Source: an uncultured Collinsella sp. (GTDB lineage Bacteria; Actinomycetota; Coriobacteriia; Coriobacteriales; Coriobacteriaceae). Taken from it: 8,229 nucleotides of DNA. A program made the translations under genes and the position numbers. Below, one piece after another: positions 1 through 5,920 of this stretch. The stretch lies in NCBI GenBank assembly GCA_902464175.1, contig CABQHZ010000076.1, positions 1 to 8,229 on the forward strand. Direction: 5' to 3'. The notes under the pieces are model-generated. The model saw only the letters and a list, made by a program, of their open reading frames with translations. It was not told the origin of the DNA and did not search any database. Position 1 is the first letter of the stretch; every line of letters starts with the position of its first letter.

Positions 1-74
1 TTGGCTCGGCCTTTATGGGCAGCATCCTGGTGTCCATCATGCGCAGCATCCTCGACGGCGTCGCAGGCGAATAG
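1..74 (+). CDS. 3' end of an unidentified protein (partial)
   Basis: An open frame enters from the left edge (first full codon at position 3) and ends at the TAG at 72-74. It gives 23 residues, beginning GSAFMGSILVSIMRS and ending DGVAGE. The codons are almost all C/G-ending, like the neighbouring housekeeping genes, which supports real coding. The tail is hydrophobic and amphipathic (FMGSILVSIM) and could be the last helix of a membrane protein, but too little is present to name a family. It converges on the Rrf2 gene, with a hairpin between the two stops. The opposite strand is also open here but reads as a Met/Arg-rich, unlikely peptide. Confidence 0.55.
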   Translation, partial: GSAFMGSILVSIMRSILDGVAGE

Positions 75-88
75 TCCAATTGACATAA

Positions 89-123
89 AGCGCGGGCCAA
101 CCCACCACAGGTCGACCCGCGCT
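89..123. terminator. Hairpin between convergent genes, possible terminator
   Basis: A perfect 8-bp stem (AGCGCGGG at 89-96, CCCGCGCT at 116-123) encloses a 19-base loop between the stops at 74 and 143. On the minus strand it is followed by CTTTAT, a poor U-tract, and on the plus strand by no U-run. It is well placed to end the Rrf2 transcript, but the long loop and weak tail make this a moderate call. Confidence 0.4.
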
Positions 124-142
124 GTCACATTACGTTAGAGCC

Positions 143-571
143 CTAGATCACGTAATCGTAGCCCTCGTTGGGCGCGACAAGTTGGTCGAGCGTCACGCCA
201 TCGAGATAGTCGTTGATGAGCTTATCCAGGTTCTTCCACACATCGAGCGTGGGACACTCATCCGATCGCGAGCAGCCCTTGCAGTCGCCGTCCAGACAGG
301 CAACCGGAGCCAGACTGCCCTCGGTCAGGCGCAGGATCTCGCCCACCGTGTATTGCTCAGGCGGGCGCGTGAGCACATAGCCGCCACCCTTGCCGCGCAT
401 GCCCGAGAGCATATTGGCACGCACGAGCGTCGCCAGAATGTTCTCGAGGTATTTCTCCGAAATACCCTGACGCGCCGCAATCTCTTTGAGCGGAATGCGA
501 CCGGCCGCCTGGTGCTCGGCCAGGTCGACCATAACGCGCAGGGCATACCTGCCCTTCGTAGAAACCAACAT
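143..571 (-). CDS. Rrf2-family transcriptional regulator (IscR/CymR-like, four Cys)
   Basis: A 142-residue DNA-binding regulator. The N-terminus MLVSTKGRYALRVMVDLAEH is the family signature. The winged helix-turn-helix covers about residues 26-67, with recognition region GISEKYLENI and wing GKGGGYVL. Four cysteines (C92, C97, C100, C106) lie where IscR carries its Fe-S ligands (C92, C98, C104 in E. coli). Bacillus CymR, the cysteine-metabolism repressor that works with CysK, lacks such cysteines, but the C-terminal YDYVI here resembles the CymR tail. The ATG at 571 was chosen because the family motif starts there, AAAGG lies upstream, and the predicted transcription start (about 600) falls downstream of an alternative TTG at 607. 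The gene is divergent from cysK, which makes control of cysK and of itself likely. The family call is firm. Whether it senses Fe-S, cysteine or O-acetylserine is inference. Confidence 0.93.
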   Translation of the reverse strand: MLVSTKGRYALRVMVDLAEHQAAGRIPLKEIAARQGISEKYLENILATLVRANMLSGMRGKGGGYVLTRPPEQYTVGEILRLTEGSLAPVACLDGDCKGCSRSDECPTLDVWKNLDKLINDYLDGVTLDQLVAPNEGYDYVI

Positions 572-606
572 ATACAGTGCTGCCTTTCGGTCTTTTGTTC
601 GAAGCA

Positions 607-634
607 ATTCTAGCCGAAAAAATGGTTTTGAAAA
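607..634 (-). promoter_or_regulatory. Candidate sigma-70 promoter of the Rrf2 gene
   Basis: Read on the minus strand, TTTTCA (634-629), a 16-base spacer and TAGAAT (612-607) form a plausible -35/-10 pair. It would start transcription near 600, giving a leader of about 28 bases before the ATG at 571 and excluding the upstream TTG start. The -10 is good and the -35 weak. Confidence 0.45.
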
Positions 635-687
635 CTCCCGTTCCAGTCCAGCGGGTTAATCATCTTGCAATAAATATCTTTTTCCTA

Positions 688-716
688 TTGCATTAGTAGG
701 CTTTAGTGTCTACTAT
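688..716 (+). promoter_or_regulatory. Sigma-70 promoter of cysK
   Basis: TTGCAT (688-693), a 17-base spacer and TACTAT (711-716) match the sigma-70 consensus well. Transcription would start near 723, leaving a leader of about 100 bases before the cysK ATG. It lies in the AT-rich part of the divergent intergenic region. Confidence 0.6.
694..715. promoter_or_regulatory. Dyad inside the cysK promoter, candidate repressor site
   Basis: TAGTAG (694-699) and CTACTA (710-715) form a perfect 6-bp inverted repeat with 10 bases between. It fills the spacer and overlaps the -10 of the predicted cysK promoter. A dimeric regulator bound here would block RNA polymerase. The divergent Rrf2 protein is the obvious candidate, but this is inferred from position only. 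Confidence 0.35.
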
Positions 717-726
717 GCTTTTCAAC

Positions 727-764
727 AGCTAAACGAACAACCTATAAGGTTTATGGGTTTAGCT
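727..764 (+). promoter_or_regulatory. Nested palindrome in the cysK leader
   Basis: An outer perfect inverted repeat AGCTAAAC (727-734) / GTTTAGCT (757-764) encloses an inner one, AACCT (739-743) / AGGTT (747-751), with nearly the same centre. It begins a few bases after the predicted transcription start. It could be an operator or a 5' hairpin in the mRNA. No U-tract follows, so it is not a terminator by itself. Confidence 0.4.
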
Positions 765-823
765 AATAAGAAACGTCGTCATTCACCCGGCAACCAGCAA
801 CTTGAACACTTTGGAGGTTCATC

Positions 824-1762
824 ATGAGCAAGGTTTACACGTCCATCGATCAGCTTATCGGCCACACCCCGCTTCTGGAGCTCACCCACTTTGAGGCCGA
901 CGAGGACCTCAAGGCACGTGTGCTCGTCAAGCTCGAGTACTTCAACCCCGCCGGCTCCGTTAAGGACCGCGTCGCCAAGAACATGATTGACGAGGCCGAG
1001 AAGGCCGGCAAGCTCGTGCGCGGCGGCGACTACACCATCATCGAGCCCACGAGCGGCAACACCGGCGTCGGCATCGCCTCCGTGGCAGCCGCCCGCGGCT
1101 ACAAGGTGATCATCACCATGCCCGAGACCATGTCCGTCGAGCGCCGCAAGCTGATGCAAGCATACGGTGCGCAGCTTGTGCTCACCGACGGCTCCAAGGG
1201 CATGAAGGGCGCCATCGCCAAGGCCGAGGAGCTGCAGAAGGAGACCCCCAACAGCATCATCGCCGGCCAGTTTGTGAACCCCGCGAACCCCGCCATTCAC
1301 AAGGCCACGACCGGCCCCGAGATCTGGGACGACACCGACGGCCAGGTCGACATCTTCGTCGCCGGCGTTGGCACCGGCGGCACCGTAACCGGCGTGGGCG
1401 AGTTCCTCAAGGAGCAGAACCCCGAGATCAAGGTCGTCGCCGTCGAGCCCGCCACCTCCCCGGTGCTTTCCAAGGGCCAGGCCGGTCCGCACAAGATCCA
1501 GGGCATCGGCGCTGGCTTTGTGCCCGACGTCCTCGACACCCAGGTCTATGACGAGATCATCCCCGTCGAGAACGAGGACGCCTTTGCCACCGGCCGCGCC
1601 GTGGGCAACAAGGAGGGCGTGCTCGTGGGCATTTCGTCCGGTGCCGCCGTGTGGGCCGCGCTGCAGCTGGCCAAGCGCCCCGAGAACGAGGGCAAGACCA
1701 TCGTGGCCCTGCTGGCCGACACCGGCGAGCGCTACCTGTCCACGGCACTCTTCCAGGACTAG
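824..1762 (+). CDS. cysK: Cysteine synthase A (O-acetylserine sulfhydrylase)
   Basis: A 312-residue cytosolic PLP enzyme that makes L-cysteine and acetate from O-acetyl-L-serine and sulfide, the last step of sulfur assimilation. Visible hallmarks are N41-PAGSVKDR with K47 as the PLP-binding lysine; the substrate loop TSGNTG at 76-81; the PLP-phosphate loop GTGGT at 183-187; HKIQGIGAGFVP at 223-234, as in CysK; and the SSG motif at 271-273, whose serine contacts the PLP ring nitrogen. The length matches CysK and lacks the C-terminal CBS domains of cystathionine beta-synthase. The ATG at 824 has a strong GGAGG (813-817) at 6 bases. The gene has its own promoter and sits divergent from the Rrf2 gene. 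In Bacillus and Staphylococcus, CysK is also a partner of the Rrf2 repressor CymR, so this adjacency may be functional. Confidence 0.96.
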   Translation: MSKVYTSIDQLIGHTPLLELTHFEADEDLKARVLVKLEYFNPAGSVKDRVAKNMIDEAEKAGKLVRGGDYTIIEPTSGNTGVGIASVAAARGYKVIITMPETMSVERRKLMQAYGAQLVLTDGSKGMKGAIAKAEELQKETPNSIIAGQFVNPANPAIHKATTGPEIWDDTDGQVDIFVAGVGTGGTVTGVGEFLKEQNPEIKVVAVEPATSPVLSKGQAGPHKIQGIGAGFVPDVLDTQVYDEIIPVENEDAFATGRAVGNKEGVLVGISSGAAVWAALQLAKRPENEGKTIVALLADTGERYLSTALFQD

Positions 1763-1862
1763 CGCCTACTGCCAAACCGATGAGCCCAAGGCAAGCCGGT
1801 CTCCCCTCTCTTCTGGCGGCCTGAGCCTATCTTGTTAGGGTGTCCCACGAAGCACCCGAACT

Positions 1863-1871
1863 TGCTACAAT
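1863..1871 (+). promoter_or_regulatory. Extended -10 element, possible mnmA promoter
   Basis: TGCTACAAT (1863-1871) is an extended -10 box (TGn plus TACAAT) with no clear -35 at the usual distance. It would start transcription near 1878, inside the terminator hairpin just upstream of mnmA. This overlap makes the site either a genuine attenuated promoter or a chance match. Confidence 0.35.
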
Positions 1872-1875
1872 GTCT

Positions 1876-1915
1876 GCGGCGCGGAACCAGCCTCCCGCGC
1901 CGCTTTTCTTTTTTT
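1876..1915 (+). terminator. Strong intrinsic terminator between cysK and mnmA
   Basis: A 9-bp GC stem GCGGCGCGG (1876-1884) / CCGCGCCGC (1895-1903) with a 10-base loop is followed at once by TTTTCTTTTTTT (1904-1915). It is 114 bases after the cysK stop and 30 bases before the mnmA start. It should end cysK transcription, so mnmA needs its own promoter or regulated read-through. Confidence 0.88.
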
Positions 1916-1944
1916 GGCCGCATGCCACCAAGGAGAACCTCCCC

Positions 1945-3045
1945 ATGCACAACAAGCGCGTGCTCGTCGCCATGAGCGGCGGCGTCGATTCCAGCGTGAC
2001 CGCGTACCTGCTCAAAAGCCAGGGCTACGAATGCGTTGGCGCCACCATGCGCCTCACCTGCCCCGCGCCCGATCCTGTCACGGGCATGAGCAAAGTCGAC
2101 CGCGACATCGCCGACGCCAAAGCCGTTGCCGAGCGCATCGGCATCCCCCACCACGTGCTCGACCTGCAGCAGACGTTCGACCGCAGCGTGATCGAGCGCT
2201 TTGTGACCGCCTACCAGGAGGGGCTGACGCCCAATCCGTGCATCATCTGCAACCGCCACATTAAGTTTGGCGCGCTGCTGGACGCCGCGCTGGACATGGG
2301 CTGCGACTATATCGCCACGGGCCATTACGCCAAGACGAGTCAAGCGCCCGATGGCACCTGGCAGCTGCACCGCGGCGAGGATCCCAAAAAGGACCAGAGC
2401 TACTTTTTGTATTCGCTCACGCAAGAACGCCTCGCGCACACGATCTTTCCGCTGGCAGGCCTGGACAAAGAGCGCGACGTGCGCCGCATTGCCGCCGAGC
2501 AGGGCTTTACCAATGCCAAGAAAGCCGAAAGCGAGGACATCTGCTTTATTCCCGATGGCGACTACGCGGGCTATATCGAGCGCCGCTGCGGACATCCCGC
2601 TGCACCGGGCGACATCGTATGGCGCGACGGCAGCGTGGTCGGACGCCACAATGGCGCGCTGCGCTACACCATCGGCCAGCGCAAGGGTCTGGGCGTCGCG
2701 ATGGCGCATCCCGTGTACGTAACGGGCGTCGACGCCGCCAGCAACACCGTACATCTAGGCGAAGCCGAGGACCTGACCGCTGCGGCGCTCACGGCCGATG
2801 AGTGGATCTGGAGCGCACCGGACGCGCGCATGGAGGCAGAGCTCGATGCCGGCGGCATTCGCGTGGGCACCAAGTACCGCTACCGTCAGAAAGACCAGGC
2901 AGCGACCCTTACGCGTAACGAAGACGGGCAAATGCTGCTAACTTTTGACGAGCCGCAGCGCGCCATCGCCCCCGGCCAGGCCATCGTCGTCTACCGCGGC
3001 GACGTCGTCCTGGGCGGCGGCACCGTTACGGCAGCCATCAAATAG
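1945..3045 (+). CDS. mnmA: tRNA-specific 2-thiouridylase MnmA
   Basis: A 366-residue enzyme that installs the 2-thio group of s2U34 on the Lys, Glu and Gln tRNAs. It uses ATP to adenylate U34 and a persulfide relayed from a cysteine desulfurase. Visible are the PP-loop MSGGVDSS at 10-17; the nucleophile C102 in NPCIICNRHIKF; ATGHYAK at 124-130; the K-DQSYFLY element at 149-156; the second catalytic cysteine C200 in SEDICF; and YTIGQRKGLGV at 241-251 opening the C-terminal beta-barrel. The two cysteines match E. coli C102 and C199. An in-frame start exists at 1840, but the protein should begin at the ATG at 1945: MHNKRVLVAMSGG is the family N-terminus, and AAGGAGA sits 8 bases before it. It ends 8 bases from the convergent HTH-kinase gene. 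Confidence 0.96.
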   Translation: MHNKRVLVAMSGGVDSSVTAYLLKSQGYECVGATMRLTCPAPDPVTGMSKVDRDIADAKAVAERIGIPHHVLDLQQTFDRSVIERFVTAYQEGLTPNPCIICNRHIKFGALLDAALDMGCDYIATGHYAKTSQAPDGTWQLHRGEDPKKDQSYFLYSLTQERLAHTIFPLAGLDKERDVRRIAAEQGFTNAKKAESEDICFIPDGDYAGYIERRCGHPAAPGDIVWRDGSVVGRHNGALRYTIGQRKGLGVAMAHPVYVTGVDAASNTVHLGEAEDLTAAALTADEWIWSAPDARMEAELDAGGIRVGTKYRYRQKDQAATLTRNEDGQMLLTFDEPQRAIAPGQAIVVYRGDVVLGGGTVTAAIK

Positions 3046-3053
3046 CCGCGGGA

Positions 3054-4427
3054 TTATCGCCGCACGTGTCGAAGCACTTCAACAGCGGCATTCACCTCGA
3101 TTACGCGACGCTCGAGGCCGCGGCGAATGGCCTCGAGTCGACCCTCCGCCGTCGCCCATTCGCTCTGCGAAAGGATCTCGATCGCCTCATCAACAAATCC
3201 GTTGAGCCGCGATGAATCGAACCAATTGAGCGAGTCCGCAAGCGCCAGCTGGACGGAAGGGTCGGGCCCAAACGGCTTAGCGGCAAACCCAAACTCCCCA
3301 GCTGCGAGCACGACAGTTGGCACGTTATACCACAGACAGTTGCCGCTATCGAACAGCGGTGCAGGCCTTATCTCCAGGGTGTCGACATTGCGGATGATGC
3401 CGAAGTTTCGCCAATGGCGGTCGCTGTTGGCCAAAAGGGCATCGCAGACAATCATCTGCGACATAGACCTTCTCACAGCGGCCTCATCGGCACCATGCTT
3501 GCTAAGGTAGCGGCAGTACCGGTCGTACGTCGAGCTTCCTCGCTGGCCGCCAAGGGCGTTCTTAACGTAAACAGCCGGAACGTATTCCTCGCGGCCGTCA
3601 AGAAAGTCGTCGCACAGACACACAGGGCCATCGAACATCCGCTCAACCGTATAAGGAACAAACTCGCCCTCCGACAGCAAGCGACGATGCAGAGCCGTTG
3701 CAACCGCCTCGTTAAAGGGACGCTGATCGTCCATCTCGCACCCTTTAGCCAAAACGCGAATGCCGTTTCGGATCATCCACGATTTAGGAAGCTCGCCCTC
3801 GGATGTGTTGTCGGGATTTTTAAGACCGATGCCCTCCAGCCAACCCGAACGCCCCTCGGGCGCCGATCGCTCAAAATCATTCTCGAAGTAATTGAGGTTT
3901 TGCCATTCGAGCCCGTCGCATTCTGCCGGACGAAGCCAATAACAATCCGAAAGCGATAAGCCCAGGCACCAAACCGGAACCTCGATGCCACTGGCAACTC
4001 CCAGCTCACGATAGCGCGAGGCGAGTCCAGGGCGGACGTCAGGCACCGACCGATGGCTCCACCACACGTTGAGCTCCCGTTTATTCACCATAGGAGAAGA
4101 GCTCGAGCATGTACCAAACGGCATTCGTTGCGCATCGAGGACCTCGGCGATTTCGAAGGGAAACTCGCGCGTCGGATCAAATGAGACATGCGCGACCTCA
4201 TGGTCGGCCGACATCAGCGTAAACTTGCGCCCCACATCGGCCGCAGGACGGCGTCCACGTTTGCGGACCTTTTGATAAGCGAGCGCAGAATCATACTCAA
4301 CCATCTTCCGTCCGCCCACAATATCGCACGCGAGCGTTCCCGATGCGGCAAGTTGCGATATGCGGGCTTTCGTAACGCCCAACAGGCGGGCGGCATCACC
4401 CATAGATAAGTACTCAGATGTATTCAT
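3054..4427 (-). CDS. HTH domain fused to a HipA-like kinase
   Basis: A 457-residue protein from the ATG at 4427, chosen because GAGGTGAT, a near-full anti-SD match, lies 7 bases upstream; GTG 4439 and ATG 4436 would overlap that site. Residues 7-50 (LSMGDAARLLGVTKARISQL, then GGRKMVEY) are an excisionase/MerR-type HTH. A basic linker KVRKRGRRP follows. The rest has HipA-type kinase landmarks: SEGELPKSW with K215 and LAKG with K228 (nucleotide region), NEAV with E240, the catalytic loop NSDRHWRNFG with D336 and N341, and LFDSGN with D360 as metal ligand. HipA proteins are Ser/Thr kinases, often toxins paired with a separate HTH antitoxin; here DNA binding and kinase are in one chain and no partner gene is visible. 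Codon use is less GC-biased than in cysK or mnmA. The kinase fold call is good; the target and any toxin role are unknown. Confidence 0.8.
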   Translation of the reverse strand: MNTSEYLSMGDAARLLGVTKARISQLAASGTLACDIVGGRKMVEYDSALAYQKVRKRGRRPAADVGRKFTLMSADHEVAHVSFDPTREFPFEIAEVLDAQRMPFGTCSSSSPMVNKRELNVWWSHRSVPDVRPGLASRYRELGVASGIEVPVWCLGLSLSDCYWLRPAECDGLEWQNLNYFENDFERSAPEGRSGWLEGIGLKNPDNTSEGELPKSWMIRNGIRVLAKGCEMDDQRPFNEAVATALHRRLLSEGEFVPYTVERMFDGPVCLCDDFLDGREEYVPAVYVKNALGGQRGSSTYDRYCRYLSKHGADEAAVRRSMSQMIVCDALLANSDRHWRNFGIIRNVDTLEIRPAPLFDSGNCLWYNVPTVVLAAGEFGFAAKPFGPDPSVQLALADSLNWFDSSRLNGFVDEAIEILSQSEWATAEGRLEAIRRGLERRVIEVNAAVEVLRHVRR

Positions 4428-4457
4428 ATGCCGCATCACCTCGTTAAGTAATTTACG

Positions 4458-4496
4458 CGTTTAGTTAACATATTACATACATCATAATACTAAACG
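4458..4496 (-). promoter_or_regulatory. Inverted repeat upstream of the HTH-kinase gene
   Basis: CGTTTAGT (4458-4465) and ACTAAACG (4489-4496) are a perfect 8-bp inverted repeat, 23 bases apart, in the AT-rich upstream region of the HTH-kinase gene. The promoter must lie in the same stretch, though no convincing -35/-10 pair stands out. The site is well placed for autoregulation by the gene's own HTH, which is inference. Confidence 0.4.
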
Positions 4497-4506
4497 ACCT
4501 AAGGCG

Positions 4507-4532
4507 AAAAAAGGCCCGAGAAATCGGGCCTT
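4507..4532 (-). terminator. Intrinsic terminator of the M42 peptidase gene
   Basis: The stem GGCCCGA (4513-4519) / TCGGGCC (4524-4530) has a 4-base loop. On the minus strand it is followed directly by six Ts (4512-4507). It lies 34 bases after the stop of the peptidase gene and just upstream of the HTH-kinase gene, isolating the two same-strand genes. Confidence 0.88.
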
Positions 4533-4565
4533 AGCGATTGGTCAGCCGAGTCGCAAACTACTTCC

Positions 4566-5585
4566 CTAGCGCTGGACGTAGGCGCGAACGAGCTCGTAGG
4601 TGTTGCGCACACCGTCGATGTGGCTGCGCTCGTAGTTGTGGCTCGCATACACGCCTGGGCCGATCAGGCCATGGCGAATGTCATAGCCGGCCGAAAGCGT
4701 GGCCTCGACGTCGGAACCGTAATGCGGGTACACGTCGATGGCGTAATCGAGCTCCAGCTCGCGCGCAATATTGGACAGTGTGGTCACCAGATCGTAGTTG
4801 TAGGGGCCGCCCGAATCCTTGGCGCAAATCGACACCATGCGCTCGGTGCAGCCCAAGTCGTCGCCCACGCAGCCCATGTCAACGCTGATCATCTCGCGCG
4901 TGTCGGCCGGCACAAAGGCACCGCCGTGGCCAACCTCCTCGTACACGGTAAAGAGCAGCGACACCTTGCGCGAAAGCGTCACCTCGCCGCCAGCAACGGC
5001 GCGGGCCAAACCCAGCAGAATCGACGCGGACAGTTTGTCGTCCAAGAAGCGGCTCTTGATGTAGCCGCTCTCCGTCACCGTGGTACGCGGATCCATAGCG
5101 ATGATGTCGCCAGTCTGAATGCCCAGCTCAAGCACATCATCCTTGCTGTCAACGTTCTCGTCGAGCAGGATTTCCATGTTCTTCTCGATGGTCTTGACCG
5201 GCTCATCGGCCACATGCGCCGAAGGCTCGGTATTGAGGACCACACCCGTGTAGACATTACCATCGCGCGTATAAACGGTGCAGTTCTCGCCATCGGCCGT
5301 AGACCACTGATGCCCGCCGAGCGTCGTGGGACGCAAGCGACCATTGTCCTTAATGGAGCGCACCATGGCGCCCAGAGTATCGACATGGCTCGCCAACACG
5401 AGCGGCTCACCCTCGCCACCAAGCTCAACCAGCACGTTGCCCTTATTGGAACGCTCGGGCCCAAAGCCCATATCGCGCAACGTTTCCATCAGATAATCAG
5501 TCGCCGCACGGGTATAGCCCGTAGGTGAAGCAATCGAGGTAAGCGCCTTCAACTGGTCAGTAATATAGGAGAGCGTAGAATCCAT
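4566..5585 (-). CDS. M42-family metallo-aminopeptidase
   Basis: A 339-residue cytosolic, two-metal aminopeptidase of the M42 (PepA/FrvX/TET) family, which trims short peptides and usually forms dodecamers. Visible are SHVDT with H67 and D69; the bridging aspartate at D182 in RFLDDKLS; VYEEVGHGG with catalytic/metal-binding E216-E217; SVDMG with D236; and ASHNYER with H316 as the final ligand. All five metal sites are accounted for. SIASPTGYT near the N-terminus is the usual family opening, so the start is placed at ATG 5585. A GTG at 5594 (MVSKMDS) is better spaced from the AAAGG upstream, and an ATG at 5651 would add 22 residues without conserved features. The gene is a single transcription unit with its own terminator. 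The exact peptide substrate cannot be read from the sequence. Confidence 0.9.
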   Translation of the reverse strand: MDSTLSYITDQLKALTSIASPTGYTRAATDYLMETLRDMGFGPERSNKGNVLVELGGEGEPLVLASHVDTLGAMVRSIKDNGRLRPTTLGGHQWSTADGENCTVYTRDGNVYTGVVLNTEPSAHVADEPVKTIEKNMEILLDENVDSKDDVLELGIQTGDIIAMDPRTTVTESGYIKSRFLDDKLSASILLGLARAVAGGEVTLSRKVSLLFTVYEEVGHGGAFVPADTREMISVDMGCVGDDLGCTERMVSICAKDSGGPYNYDLVTTLSNIARELELDYAIDVYPHYGSDVEATLSAGYDIRHGLIGPGVYASHNYERSHIDGVRNTYELVRAYVQR

Positions 5586-5787
5586 CTTGGACACCAAAGT
5601 CACCCTTTCATATCGAATTAAACCCACAGCAACAATACCACCGCGAGCCATCTTTTTACCTAGCGAGATGACCCATCGAGCTCCCCAGAACTGCGCCCGC
5701 CACGATAAGCAGATACAAGGCGCCATCCAACAATGCGCCCCTCACATCCCGCCTTTCCGGCACCCCGGCATCTGAGAAAAGAACGCA
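5586..5787. other. Intergenic stretch without a recognised gene
   Basis: This is the left part of the 335-base gap between the peptidase and FucO genes. It should hold the peptidase promoter. TTGTTG and TATGAA, 17 bases apart on the minus strand (5635-5607), are the best candidates, but they would start transcription past the Shine-Dalgarno. Nothing protein-like was seen on either strand. The rest of the gap is the nested inverted repeat. Confidence 0.4.
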
Positions 5788-5908
5788 GGCGATCCCGGGC
5801 TTCCCTCCGGGCGCATTCCGCAGGACGTAAAAGACCCCGCCGCGCAACGCGCGCAGCGGGGCCTTTTACATGTCCGAGGACGCGCCCGGAGGGAAGCCCG
5901 GGACCGCC
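5788..5908. repeat. Long inverted repeat enclosing a terminator
   Basis: Arms 5793-5814 and 5882-5903 are perfect 22-bp reverse complements, with core CCCGGGCTTCCCTCCGGG. After one mismatch the match continues for 4 bp (5788-5791 with 5905-5908). Between the arms lies the terminator hairpin 5827-5869. The whole 121-base unit could fold as one long cruciform or hairpin. The outer arms are not needed for termination, since the U-tract precedes the second arm in a minus-strand transcript. A BIME/MITE-like chromosomal repeat is one possible identity. Confidence 0.75.
5827..5869 (-). terminator. Terminator of the fucO gene (bidirectional shape)
   Basis: GTAAAAG (5827-5833) pairs with CTTTTAC (5863-5869), CCCCGC (5835-5840) with GCGGGG (5856-5861), and CGCGC (5841-5845) with GCGCG (5849-5853). 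The result is a long GC stem with an A-run on one side and a T-run on the other. It works in either direction, but on the minus strand it sits about 50 bases after the fucO stop. Confidence 0.8.
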
Positions 5909-5920
5909 GACGGGAGTAAT

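Noticed and set aside
182..613. Open frame on the plus strand opposite the Rrf2 gene
   Set aside because: It is the antisense shadow of a clear Rrf2 protein, with no Shine-Dalgarno and no recognisable domain.
727..764. Cysteine T-box or SAM riboswitch in the cysK leader
   Set aside because: The leader is only about 100 bases, has no specifier-loop or T-box sequence, and no terminator precedes the start codon.
1759..2754. 331-codon minus-strand frame opposite mnmA
   Set aside because: High-GC codon bias creates long open antisense frames. MnmA on the plus strand is unambiguous, and this frame is low-complexity Ala/Gly/Val-rich.
5607..5635. TTGTTG/TATGAA promoter for the M42 peptidase
   Set aside because: Spacing is ideal, but it would start transcription past the AAAGG ribosome site and leave almost no leader, so it is not called as a feature.
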